64,000 bases of DNA. Origin: Heyndrickxia sporothermodurans (lineage in GTDB: Bacteria; Bacillota; Bacilli; Bacillales; Bacillaceae_C). The translations under genes were made by a program, and so were the position numbers. Position 1 is the first letter of the stretch, and the number at the start of each line of letters is the position of its first letter. Shown here piece after piece: positions 50,416 through 60,248 of the stretch. Under the pieces are notes generated by a model, which worked only from the letters and a program-made list of their open reading frames with translations, did no database searches and had not been told where the DNA came from. The stretch lies in the NCBI GenBank assembly GCA_016756695.1, contig CP066701.1, positions 232,001 to 296,000 on the forward strand, given 5' to 3'.

Positions 50416-51858
50416 TTGTACCCTCAAATTATAACCTATTTACTAACTTTTATAAAATTCCAAGAACAAATAATTCGAACATTACTCACCCTACTTATTG
50501 GGAAGAGTATGTTTGATAAACCGAAAGATCAGCAGCCTGTTAACAAACCTTATCGAAAACTACAAGTTGATGATCTTCCCATTATCGAAATCCCAGAAAA
50601 GCTGAATTATCGAAATCTCCTAACGGAGTACCAAGAGAAGCATGGGAAATCTCTTAAACCCGTTCGAAGACACAAGAACGCAAAAGTGTCGGTACCTAAA
50701 GGAATGAAATGTCCTAAGTGTGGTGCACCATCTGATTATCTTTATGCCAATAATGGTGATAAGGGACAGTATCAATGCAAGGTATGTTCTTGCCTTTTCA
50801 GCGATAAGAATCGTTTTTCGAAAGAGGCCATTTTGAAATGTCCTCATTGTTCTAAAACACTCGATAAGATCAAGGAGCGAAAAGATTTCGATGTGTTTAA
50901 GTGTAAAAATGACGACTGTCCGTATTATCAAAAGAAATTAAACGGTATGTCTTCCAAAGAAAAGAAACAGTTTAAAAAGGATCCCCAGTCGTTTAAGTTA
51001 AGGTATATTTTTCGCCAATTTCACATTGATTTTCAACCATTATCCAAGAATTCACCGGAGTTGCCAGTTGTTGATCTGTCTAGAATCTATGCTTCTCCGC
51101 ATACGTTAGGTTTGATATTGACCTACCATGTGAATTACGGTCTTTCCGCAAGAAGGACCGCTGCCATTATGCAAGATGTTCACGGTGTAGCTATTTCTCA
51201 TCAGACGATATTGAACTACGAAAATAGTGTGGCTCTTTTACTTAAACCTTACGTGGATCACTATCCTTATGAGCTTTCAGATCAATTCTGTGGTGACGAA
51301 ACCTATATCCGGGTCAATGGAAAATGGCATTATCTCTTTTTCTTCTTTGACGCGGTGAAAAAGATCGTCCTTTCGTACCGAGTGTCGCCTAATCGTGATA
51401 CAGCATCCGCCATTCAAGCGATAAACGACGTCCTACTGAAGATGGAAGAGATCCCTGAAAACCTTACATTCGTAGTAGATGGAAATCCAATCTATCTTCT
51501 AGCCCAGCATTTCTTCGCTCAGAATGATATTTCTTTCGATGTGAAGCAAGTAATCGGGCTGACAAATGAAGATCCCATCTCAACCGAATACAGACCGTTA
51601 AAACAGATTATCGAAAGACTGAATCGCACATTTAAAGGAAATTATCGCTCTACACAAGGATTTGGATCGGATCATGGATCTGTTTCTTTTGTCACCTTGT
51701 TTGCGGCGTATTTTAACTTTCTACGACCACATGCATCCCTAGAGGGCAAGGTACCCGTTGTGAATCCAAAGTTATCAGGACTTCCTACCATGCCTGCGCG
51801 TTGGACAAAGCTCATCGAGTTAGCTCAACGATGGATAGTCGAACAAAGATCCGCCTAA
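50416..51858 (+). CDS. IS240/IS6-like DDE transposase with N-terminal zinc ribbons
   Basis: The 480-residue protein has two zinc-ribbon pairs (CPKCGAPSDYLYANNGDKG, CKVCSC and CPHCSKTL, CKNDDCPYY), a helix-turn-helix-like region (LSARRTAAIMQDVHGVAISHQTILNY) and a DDE core: DQFCGDETYIRVNGKWHYL, LTFVVDGNPIYLL and QIIERLNRTFKGNY. This is the layout of large IS6-related transposases with zinc fingers. Start at TTG 50416 behind AAGGAAGTG is plausible; a start at the later MFDKPKD is also possible. Clear inverted ends of the element were not found. Confidence 0.8.
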   Translation: MYPQIITYLLTFIKFQEQIIRTLLTLLIGKSMFDKPKDQQPVNKPYRKLQVDDLPIIEIPEKLNYRNLLTEYQEKHGKSLKPVRRHKNAKVSVPKGMKCPKCGAPSDYLYANNGDKGQYQCKVCSCLFSDKNRFSKEAILKCPHCSKTLDKIKERKDFDVFKCKNDDCPYYQKKLNGMSSKEKKQFKKDPQSFKLRYIFRQFHIDFQPLSKNSPELPVVDLSRIYASPHTLGLILTYHVNYGLSARRTAAIMQDVHGVAISHQTILNYENSVALLLKPYVDHYPYELSDQFCGDETYIRVNGKWHYLFFFFDAVKKIVLSYRVSPNRDTASAIQAINDVLLKMEEIPENLTFVVDGNPIYLLAQHFFAQNDISFDVKQVIGLTNEDPISTEYRPLKQIIERLNRTFKGNYRSTQGFGSDHGSVSFVTLFAAYFNFLRPHASLEGKVPVVNPKLSGLPTMPARWTKLIELAQRWIVEQRSA

Positions 51859-51908
51859 CTTTTTGTTTAGCAGAGCCCTTGGACAAATTTAGCAATCGGC
51901 GGAGCGAA

Positions 51909-52034
51909 CTCTTGACAAACCGAACTTGCCAATGGTTTAAAATGAAAATACCAAGGGCTTATTTGGTATGCCTTCTTTTTGTCCCCTTCGCCCTTGTTAA
52001 CCTTGGATCAAACCATTGGCGTGTTTGTCAAGAG
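51909..52034. repeat. Multi-arm inverted repeat downstream of the transposase
   Basis: Three nested pairs are perfect: CTCTTGACAAAC (51909-51920) with GTTTGTCAAGAG (52023-52034), GCCAATGGTTT (51928-51938) with AAACCATTGGC (52010-52020) and CAAGGGC (51952-51958) with GCCCTTG (51990-51996). Together they form one long hairpin of about 126 bases. It is noncoding and directly follows the transposase gene. Confidence 0.85.
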
Positions 52035-52046
52035 CGATTGCGGGAG

Positions 52047-52536
52047 CTCCCCACCTAATAAATGGAAAGTAACCTAAACAACTATTTAGTTTTCATAGAA
52101 CTTTTTACAATACCTTTTTAAAAGTATGATGGTTACACTAATATCCGAATGAGATTTCACATGTTTTAGGCTATTTACATAAACAATTATTAACTTTGCC
52201 AGAAAAAGTTTAACCAATAAGGTATCATCGGTCTTATTTATCCATTGCTACGCTTGCTCCGTAATTACCATATTATATTTTTCATTAACATAAGTAGCCA
52301 AGAACAGCTTTAATTTGTCTAAAGGTACAAAGAGAAATTCCTTTAAAACCCCATCTCCATTTTGGTATAAAAACGTTCTAGTACTATAAACAATAGCATT
52401 TAATGTTAATTCTTGTTCGTCTGTAATACAATTGTGCTACCGTCAAAATATAGAAAAGCATCTTCGTTGGCTAAATACATTTTGTCTTCAGTGGCCTTTA
52501 AAAGATTAAATTCTTAACCCCATCCAAACTCAAAAA
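52047..52536. other. Intergenic DNA between the IS and hsdR
   Basis: No intact gene. On the minus strand, fragments such as MYLANEDAFLYFDGSTIVLQT and LKLFLATYVNEKYNMV are open for 20-25 codons and could be remains of an unknown gene. Confidence 0.4.
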
Positions 52537-55527
52537 CTAACTATTCACAGCCCCATAAACCTCATTCATCATATCTTCCATAATCGCAGTTTTAAATTCA
52601 TCATTCTCCAGTATCTTCATAAAGAACTCTTGATTGCTGCTCATGCGGTCAATAACGAAATCCATAAAAGATTTTTCAAAGGCGAATTTAAAGTTTTCTT
52701 TTGTGTTGTTTTTTGCTTTTTGGCGAATGTCTTCATCATTTAACATGTCTTCTTTTACTTGCTCACGAGAAAGCAAATCTGTTTCTGTGAATTGCGTGCC
52801 AAAACGCTCATTTAACTTATCTAAAATACTCGATAATCGTACTTTTTCATCTTCAGGTGCACCACCGGCTCCGTGTTTCTGTGGATCGAGTTCTACACCA
52901 CCTGTTTTCTCAAGCTCAATGCTACCTTCAAATACTTTTTGATTGCGGTAGTATTCAAGTGCTACATCATCCGCCAAGTAAACATCCTTATCTCCTCGAT
53001 CACGTGGCAATTTACGTAACAAGTACGTCAAGTAAATATATTGCTTGTGTAGATCTAAATCGATAAATGTTACAACTTGCAGTACAAAGCCATACGTACG
53101 TGTAAATTTCATAGCCACTTGTTTAAATACGAATTGTTCTTCTCCCGAAAGCTTTTTAAAACGCTCCACTCCTTTATCGAGAACCGCATTTAACTCAGTT
53201 TGAGCCTTCGTAGACTTCTTCACACCACCCGTTACTTCAAGCTCATTTACCTTTTGAACCTCTTCTTCAGTAAATACCTGATATGGCTCTAGCTCAGCTT
53301 GCATATCATAAAGGATATTAGGATCAGAAATCTCTGATAGACTTGTAGATTCATAATAGGGTTGAAAGGACGCTTTTATGTCTTCTGGATCATTTACAAA
53401 ATCCAAAACAAATGTATCGTCTTTTCCAGGGCATGTACGATTTAAACGAGATAGCGTTTGCACCGCCTTAATACCGCTTAATGGTTTGTCTACATACATT
53501 GTGTGTAACAGTGGTTCATCAAATCCAGTTTGATATTTCTCTGCTACAAGTAACACTTTGTATTCATCAGAGTTAAATTTTTCAGGCAACTCTTTTTCAG
53601 AGAACTGATTCATTTCTGGCTCGGTATAATTAATCTCCCCATCTTTCACAGTACCTGAAAAAGCAACTACTGTTTTTAAATCATCGTAGCCCATTTCATT
53701 AATATACTTATCGAAAGCAATTTTGTAACGTACTGCGTGTAAACGGCTTGCTGTAACAACCATTGCCTTTGCACGGCCACCAATTTTACGCTGTACGAAA
53801 TTACGATAATGCTCGATAATAATTTCCGTTTTTTGTGCGATGCTATGTGGATGAAGTGACACGTATTGTGCTAGCTTTTTCGTAGCTTGTTTTTTTGAAA
53901 CCTCTGGATCATCCTCAACTGTCTTTGCAATTTTCCAGAACGTTTTATAGGTCGTATAATTTTCAAGTACATCTAAAATAAAACCTTCTTCAATTGCTTG
54001 TCGCATTGTGTACTGATGGAATGCTACTGGCTTACCATCTACACCAACTGTACCGAATTTCTCTAATGTCTTCGGCTTTGGTGTCGCCGTAAACGCAAAG
54101 AACGATACATTATCTTGCTTACCACTTTTCATGATTGCATCAACGATTTTTTCATCCACATCATCTAAGTTTTCTTCCGCAATACGGTCTTCCTCATAAG
54201 CTGCTTCTAACGTTTTATCCGATAACACATTCGTTAATGCGGTTGAAGCTTTTCCACCTTGGGATGAGTGTGCCTCATCAATAATGACCGCATACTTTTT
54301 GCGCTCTAAGCCCGCTACTTTTTCTAAAATGAACGGGAACTTTTGAAGTGTCGTAATAATTATTCTTGTCTCATTATTAATGGCACGTGCCAATTGCTCT
54401 GAATCTTTATCAACTGGCTCGACCATCCCTGCTTTATGCTCCAGTTGATACACCGCATCTTGCAATTGCTTATCTAACACTCGGCGATCGGTAATAACTA
54501 TCACACTACTAAAAATTGATTCATTGTCTTCGTTATGTAGTTTCGCTAAACGGTGTGCAAGCCACGAAATAGAGTTCGTCTTACCCGATCCCGCAGAGTG
54601 CTGAATTAAATAATTATGACCGACAAGTTTTTGTGCAACATCTGCTTCTAACTTACGTACAACATCAAGCTGGTGGAAACGGGGGAAAATTAGCATTTGA
54701 CGCTCACCAATCGTTTCACCGTTTGAATCTTTAATGTCGTCTTTCTTAATAAAGATGAAGCGGTATAAAATGTCGAGCAAGCTATCTGGGGCTAAAATTT
54801 CTTCCCATAAGTAATGCGTACGATAATTGTCACCGTAAGTTAACGGATTACCTTTCCCACCATTATTGCCTTTGTTAAAAGGTAGGAAGTAGGTTTTATC
54901 TTTATCAAGCTTTGTCGTCATAAATATTTCATCTGGGTCAACTGCAAAATAAACGGCAACACGCTCATTAAACTTGAACAGCTGCTCACGTGGATCACGG
55001 TCCGTCTTTAATTGCTTCATCGCATGTTCAACTGTTTGATTTGTTAATGGATTTTTCAGTTCCATCACAACAACCGGCAAACCGTTTAAAAATAGCACCA
55101 TATCTAAGCTATTGTTATGCTTATCGCTGTAGTACACTTGACGAGCGACGTTAAAGCGATTTTTCCCATACTGCTCATTTAATGTTTTATTCATATCCGT
55201 AGGTGGCTTATTGTACGCAAGCTGTAATGTCACACCACGGTCTTTAACCCCTTTACGTAAACATTCAACCAAGCCTCGTTTATGCAGCTGGTCTTTAATA
55301 CGTTTTAATACTTCTTCTTTATAAGAAGGACCATACGATTTCTCTAACGTACGCATACGTTTTTCCTGCGTATCCTCTAAAAAAGCAAATAGCTCCTCTA
55401 CGTCGATTGCATACTGTTTGAAAGAAGCACTCGCCTCTCCTTCAAGCACACGCTTTTTATAGCCATTTGCTATTAACGCCATTTCGATATTTGTTTCAAA
55501 ACCTTTTTCTGAAGTATCCACTGCCAT
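52537..55527 (-). CDS. hsdR: Type I restriction enzyme subunit R (HsdR)
   Basis: The 996-residue protein has an N-terminal nuclease domain with LDMVLFLNGLPVVVMELKNP (the PD-(D/E)xK residues Asp, Glu, Lys), a superfamily 2 translocase with Walker A HSAGSGKT, IIDEAHSSQGG and FFAFTATPKPKT, TGFDEPLLHTMYVDK and QTLSRLNR. It cuts unmethylated DNA after translocation. ATG 55527 follows GAGGTGAG and lies just after hsdS. It is intact, but its specificity subunit is split. Confidence 0.95.
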   Translation of the reverse strand: MAVDTSEKGFETNIEMALIANGYKKRVLEGEASASFKQYAIDVEELFAFLEDTQEKRMRTLEKSYGPSYKEEVLKRIKDQLHKRGLVECLRKGVKDRGVTLQLAYNKPPTDMNKTLNEQYGKNRFNVARQVYYSDKHNNSLDMVLFLNGLPVVVMELKNPLTNQTVEHAMKQLKTDRDPREQLFKFNERVAVYFAVDPDEIFMTTKLDKDKTYFLPFNKGNNGGKGNPLTYGDNYRTHYLWEEILAPDSLLDILYRFIFIKKDDIKDSNGETIGERQMLIFPRFHQLDVVRKLEADVAQKLVGHNYLIQHSAGSGKTNSISWLAHRLAKLHNEDNESIFSSVIVITDRRVLDKQLQDAVYQLEHKAGMVEPVDKDSEQLARAINNETRIIITTLQKFPFILEKVAGLERKKYAVIIDEAHSSQGGKASTALTNVLSDKTLEAAYEEDRIAEENLDDVDEKIVDAIMKSGKQDNVSFFAFTATPKPKTLEKFGTVGVDGKPVAFHQYTMRQAIEEGFILDVLENYTTYKTFWKIAKTVEDDPEVSKKQATKKLAQYVSLHPHSIAQKTEIIIEHYRNFVQRKIGGRAKAMVVTASRLHAVRYKIAFDKYINEMGYDDLKTVVAFSGTVKDGEINYTEPEMNQFSEKELPEKFNSDEYKVLLVAEKYQTGFDEPLLHTMYVDKPLSGIKAVQTLSRLNRTCPGKDDTFVLDFVNDPEDIKASFQPYYESTSLSEISDPNILYDMQAELEPYQVFTEEEVQKVNELEVTGGVKKSTKAQTELNAVLDKGVERFKKLSGEEQFVFKQVAMKFTRTYGFVLQVVTFIDLDLHKQYIYLTYLLRKLPRDRGDKDVYLADDVALEYYRNQKVFEGSIELEKTGGVELDPQKHGAGGAPEDEKVRLSSILDKLNERFGTQFTETDLLSREQVKEDMLNDEDIRQKAKNNTKENFKFAFEKSFMDFVIDRMSSNQEFFMKILENDEFKTAIMEDMMNEVYGAVNS

Positions 55528-55534
55528 TTGCAAC

Positions 55535-56311
55535 TCACCTCACTTTTTCAAGTTCCATATCTCGTACATCGATTTTACCTGTTACTGCTTCGTAGATAAG
55601 GGATTGGCGGTATTCTTTTAGTTTTTTGATTTGCTTAATTATGTTTTTTACTAAATTATCTATCTCAAGCAAGCGTTTATCAATATAAATTTCTATCGCC
55701 TTTTGTTCATCTAGAGTAGGTAATAAACATTCTAAGTTTCCTATTTCAGATGCATTAATTGCAGGGTAACTTACACCTGTAGATCTGCTCACAATCTCAT
55801 CAACATAGATAGTAGATTTAAATAAGTAAGATAAATATTTTTCTCTAACTGCTTTTCTTGCTGTTAATACAGCAAAACCTGTTGAGCATACTAAATTTTC
55901 ATCTTCACTTTCAATAGTAGCAATTGCTTTTAAATATGTTCTAACAGTTGATACAATTGTATCGCCCTTTTTCACTTTTCTTCTGGCACGACTAGGGGCA
56001 TCCGAAAATCGATATTTGTCAAGAGTGGACAATTCCCCTTTTGAATTAACACTCCCAATATCAATGTATTGCATTTCATATGATGAATCTGTATTTTCAG
56101 CTAATGTATTTTTGTTAATATCAGTTTGATATTTAATTTTGCTAATCTCCCAATGCTCTGGAATCTTACCAATCCACTCAACACCTGAATCTTTCATTTT
56201 CACATTCGGATTTAAACCTTTTGTAACAGCTTCTGTGATGATTGATTGGCGGTGTAGTTCTAAAAGCTTTATCATCTTTTCTTTTTTATTAATTAATTGA
56301 ATGAATTTCAT
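55535..56311 (-). pseudogene. hsdS: HsdS specificity subunit, C-terminal half (split by IS copy B)
   Basis: About 258 residues starting in the insertion sequence: the terminal repeat supplies ATG and MKFIQL, then native LINKKEKMIKLLELHRQSIITEAVTKG (central conserved helix), the second target-recognition domain (GVEWIGKIPEHWEISKIKY) and the C-terminal conserved helix (LVKNIIKQIKKLKEYRQSLIYEAVTGKID). The other half is at 60249-60794. Joining both at the 4-bp AATT gives one uninterrupted HsdS of about 425 residues. A half subunit may still be made from the IS-supplied start, though no good ribosome-binding site is seen. Confidence 0.85.
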
Positions 56312-56477
56312 AATTCTTAGCCCTTGTGTATCAAGGGGTTTAAGAGATAAAAAAAGAAGTACCTCCCCAAATCTTGTATAATGGTAGTTGACCAGTAAGC
56401 CCCCATTCAAACAACGCATATAAATGATCAGCACCCCTTAGTACAATAATCGTATCAATTAAGGAGGTGCTTTTCCT

Positions 56478-56669
56478 ATGTCACAACAAAAACTAACAAT
56501 CGTCCCCGTTTCAATACAACCAGAAAAAAATATTATAACATCCACAACTTCGAAAGATCCTTCAAATAGCTTTTGCACAATCAAAATTGAAGCTGCTGAA
56601 ATTTCCTTCTTCAACGGCGTAGATGAGCACATCATCCAAACGGTCATGAGGGAGTTGAAAAATCTATGA
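56478..56669 (+). CDS. tnpA: IS66 small protein TnpA, copy B
   Basis: Identical in sequence to the 63-residue frame at 4738-4929, starting behind AAGGAGGTG. It overlaps tnpB by 4 bases. The assignment is by position, as no helix-turn-helix is clear. Confidence 0.75.
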   Translation: MSQQKLTIVPVSIQPEKNIITSTTSKDPSNSFCTIKIEAAEISFFNGVDEHIIQTVMRELKNL

Positions 56670-57019
56670 AACATGATTATACCAGTGTAAAAAACATTTA
56701 TATTATTTGCGGTAAAACAGATATGAGGAAGGGAATTGATGGATTAGCAACGCTAATTCAAGATTCTTTCGAACTTGATCCATATGGAGATTCTATTTTC
56801 CTTTTCTCTGGTTGGAGTAAAGACCGTTATAAATGTTTATATTTTGATGGCGATGGTTTCGCCATGCTTTATAAGCGACTAGATGGAGGAAAACTTCAAT
56901 GGCCAAAAGATGAAAATGAAGTACGTAAACTTTCGCAACAGGAGGTTCGCTGGTTGTTAGAAGGGTTGTCCATTCAGCAACCAAAGGCCATTCAAAAATC
57001 ACAAAAAGGAGTATTCTAA
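56666..57019 (+). CDS. tnpB: IS66 accessory protein TnpB, copy B
   Basis: Identical to the 117-residue protein at 4388-4741, with TDMRKGIDGL and the GWSKDRYKCLYFDGDGF motif. Intact and in the same gene order. Confidence 0.95.
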   Translation: MKHDYTSVKNIYIICGKTDMRKGIDGLATLIQDSFELDPYGDSIFLFSGWSKDRYKCLYFDGDGFAMLYKRLDGGKLQWPKDENEVRKLSQQEVRWLLEGLSIQQPKAIQKSQKGVF

Positions 57020-57121
57020 ACAAGCTAGAAATGTTGGTTTATAGCCATTTTCAACTTCGCTTTCTACGTTAAAAATGTTATAATATAACTAACTTATGGT
57101 GAACGAAAAGTGGTGAAATAA

Positions 57122-58714
57122 ATGGTTAATACTTCTTCCAATAACAAGAATCCATATGGGAAATTAATTCGACTTCTCGAAGAACAATTGGCTCATTCAA
57201 ATCAACAAAACAAAGACTTATCGAAAAAGCTAGATCAATCAACTAAACAGATTGAAGCGCTAACTGAACAAATTCGCCATTTAACAAAACTTTTATATGG
57301 ATCGAAATCCGAAAAATCGAAATACAACGTACCAGATGGGCAAGGCTCATTATTTGATGATGACCCGGCTTTTAGCGAACCTGAGCACACAGAAGAACAA
57401 AGCCAACAGACAATCTCTTATACTGTTGTACGAAAAGTTAAATCAAAAAAACGAAATGATTCCTTGCATGATGGTATTGAAGTAGAAGCTATTCACCATC
57501 ATCCGAAAAATACAATCTGTGACTGTTGCCAAGGGCAAATGATTGAAATTGGTAGTACACTTGTACGTGAAGAAGCAAAATTTATTCCTGCAAAAATGAT
57601 GAAAGTACAGCACATTGAACATGCGTATGAATGTAAAGACTGCAAAGTTGATTCATCACAGCCAGCACAAATCAAACGCGGGAAAGCACCACAACCAGCG
57701 ATTCAGCGTAGCATCGCAAGTCCTAGCGTACTTGCCAAAGTCATCTATGATAAATTTGCACAATATTTACCTCTTTACCGTCAGGTAAAGGAATGGAATC
57801 GCTATGGACTGAATACCAATGATAAAAACCTATCGAATTGGGTTATCCGTGTAGCACATGATTGGCTGTTACCTGTATACGAACGAATGAAAGAGTTGAT
57901 GATGGCAAAATCGGTTTTGCATGTCGATGAAACATACGGACAAATTATCAACCGATCCGATGGGAAATCTGGCCAAGCCAATGCGTATAATTGGGTGTTT
58001 CGAAGTGTGCCAAGCCAAGGGCCAACAATGACTCTCTTTCAAAGCGCATTATCTCGAGCTCGATCTGTCCTTGAAAGTTTTATTGAAGGCTTTTCTGGAA
58101 CGATTGTGTGTGATGGTTATTCTGCTTATGATAAGTTGGAAGGCGTTAATTTCGCAAATTGTTGGGCGCATGTTCGTCGTTATTGGCTGAAAGCTGATAG
58201 CAAAAATGGTAGAATCGGTGTGAAATATTGTGATGATTTATATCGACTAGAAAGGCAATTTAAACGTTTGTCTCCGAGTAAACGAAGAAAAAAACGTCAA
58301 AAGTACTCGAAGCCAATCGTGGAGGAATTCCTTCACTGGGTTGAAACATCACCATTTTACGGAAAAAATGCGTTAGCAAAAGCAGCTGAATACACATTAA
58401 ACAGGGCAAATGGACTCAAATTATTCCTGAATGATGGGCGAATTGAAATGGATAATAATCCAGCCGAGAACGCCATCCGTCCCAACGTTATAGGAAGAAA
58501 AAATTGGCTCTTTAGTGTAAGTGAAGCTGGTGCAAAAGCGAATGCCATCTGTTTAAGTATTGCTGAAACTGCCAAAAGTAACGGCGTTGATTTCTATGAA
58601 TATATAAAGAAACTTTTTACGGATTTACCAAATCTCGGCGTCCAACAAAACCCTGAAATTTTAGATCAATACATGCCCTGGTCAAAAATGATTCAGGCAG
58701 AATGTAGCAAATAA
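57122..58714 (+). CDS. tnpC: IS66 family transposase TnpC, copy B
   Basis: This is 530 residues, the same as copy A except for one Gly missing at SQGPT (three G against six in copy A). All the catalytic motifs (VLHVDETY, VCDGYSAY, DNNPAENAI) are present, so it may be the functional version; which length is ancestral is not known. Confidence 0.95.
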   Translation: MVNTSSNNKNPYGKLIRLLEEQLAHSNQQNKDLSKKLDQSTKQIEALTEQIRHLTKLLYGSKSEKSKYNVPDGQGSLFDDDPAFSEPEHTEEQSQQTISYTVVRKVKSKKRNDSLHDGIEVEAIHHHPKNTICDCCQGQMIEIGSTLVREEAKFIPAKMMKVQHIEHAYECKDCKVDSSQPAQIKRGKAPQPAIQRSIASPSVLAKVIYDKFAQYLPLYRQVKEWNRYGLNTNDKNLSNWVIRVAHDWLLPVYERMKELMMAKSVLHVDETYGQIINRSDGKSGQANAYNWVFRSVPSQGPTMTLFQSALSRARSVLESFIEGFSGTIVCDGYSAYDKLEGVNFANCWAHVRRYWLKADSKNGRIGVKYCDDLYRLERQFKRLSPSKRRKKRQKYSKPIVEEFLHWVETSPFYGKNALAKAAEYTLNRANGLKLFLNDGRIEMDNNPAENAIRPNVIGRKNWLFSVSEAGAKANAICLSIAETAKSNGVDFYEYIKKLFTDLPNLGVQQNPEILDQYMPWSKMIQAECSK

Positions 58715-58717
58715 ATG

Positions 58718-58762
58718 AAATAGCCGTAATTCGATTAAAAAAGTCAGAATTTACGGCTATTT
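58718..58762 (+). terminator. Hairpin after IS66 tnpC, copy B
   Basis: The same 12-bp stem (AAATAGCCGTAA / TTACGGCTATTT) as at 2642-2686, on the other strand. Confidence 0.55.
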
Positions 58763-58849
58763 ACGATGCGTACCGAAAGGTACACTTATTTTTTATAATT
58801 CGGGCTTACGTTGACCACAAACCATAAAAAGACTGGAGGAGTACTTCTT

Positions 58850-60199
58850 ATGACTATTATACGACAACCTAGCCTATTTGGCATACAGGAATTATTTGAC
58901 ATGGAACCTACCCAAAAATATGAAGCCATTATTTCAGCGGTAGATTTGGATTCGATGTACCATCAAGTGGCGAAAAAATCACGGTTGGGTGCACCGGAAG
59001 AACTAAACTATGCAGCCATGATTATCTCCACCTTTGTAAGATACATAGAGCGCATCCCTACGATGAAGGATCTTATAAAACGTCTTCATGATGATCTAGC
59101 TTTTAAGTTAAATTGTGGCTTTTTGGTTTCTGATCATGTGCCTTCAGAATCCTCCTATTCACGTCTCATAACGAAATTGGAGGAAAGCGATATCCTTGAG
59201 AAAGAACAAGAAAAAGTGGTCCTCCAGGCTATTGCAGAAGGTTTCATCACGGATGATACAGTGGCTATTGATGCAACCCATTTTGAAGCACGAGACCAAG
59301 CGCAGCCAAAAGAAGAAAAGCCAAAATCTGAACCCCAAAAACGTGGTCGGAAATCAAAAGATGAGCGTGACGGGTGGCTTAAAGAACAAGCTGAAACGGA
59401 AGCCAATTTACCTTTATATGATAGAAAAATTGTATTTCAATTAGATGTTCCCTAGCCGAACTACGTGCCGAAGTTCCCAAGACCCTAAATGGGGCGTGAA
59501 AAAGAACTCAGAAGGACAAAATGTTTTTGGTTTGGCTACAAAGGTCATTTAGCCGTTGGTACATCAAGCCAATACATTCTACAGGCTCTTTTTTCATCTG
59601 GGAGTCTAAATGATGGTAAGGCGACTATCCCTTTACTGAAAGGAATTCAGGAACGCCTTCACCTTCCATTACGTTATCAAACAATGGATGCGGGCTATGA
59701 CTATGAACCCATATACGAGCAGGTACATCGAATGGGACAACAATCCGTCATCGCGTATAATAAGCGAAATGAAGGGGAAATCATTGGCTATGATAAACAC
59801 TTTGCCCCAACTTGTTTCAGAGAGCATTCTTATCGTTATGATAGTTTTGATCCTAAATATGAAACATTGAAATACACAAGACCAAAGGAATGCAGCGACT
59901 GTCCCTTAGCTAATGAAGGTATTTGCCAAAAGGTTTATAAAGTGAAAATCACTTCAGACCTTCGCAGATATACCGCACCAGCACGCGGGTCACAAGCATG
60001 GAAAAACATTTTCAAACGTCGTACTGCCGTAGAACGGGTTAATGCCTATCTGAAAGAATTCTTTCAACTGAACAATGTTCGCTATCGTACTGGGAAACGT
60101 GCAAAAATTCATTTTGACATGGTAACCCTTATTTATAATGCTTCAAAGTTAGCCGCAGACCGAATTAATGTACAATTAAATCAGCAACAAGTAGCATGA
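58850..60199 (+). pseudogene. DDE transposase of the outer element, frameshifted copy
   Basis: It corresponds to the intact gene at 1202-2554. Three one-base losses occur: C4 to C3 near 59450, C4 to C3 near 59476 and T6 to T5 near 59523. The first closes the frame at 59455; after the third the original frame is restored and runs to 60199. Between them about 25 residues are out of frame with a stop. A nearby cluster of substitutions changes VAQLD to VFQLD. The product is probably dead unless the losses are read errors. Confidence 0.85.
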
Positions 60200-60248
60200 T
60201 TTCTGTTTTTAAAAATATATTTTAGAAATTCTGTAGGATTCTGTATTT

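Larger units (their letters stand above)
56395..58809 (+). mobile_element. IS66-family insertion sequence (inner element, copy B)
   Basis: Ends GTAAGCCCCCATT and the complement of GTAAGCCCGAATT; 8-bp duplication GTTGACCA at 56387-56394 and 58810-58817, the same target as in copy A. The order is tnpA, tnpB, tnpC. Confidence 0.95.
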
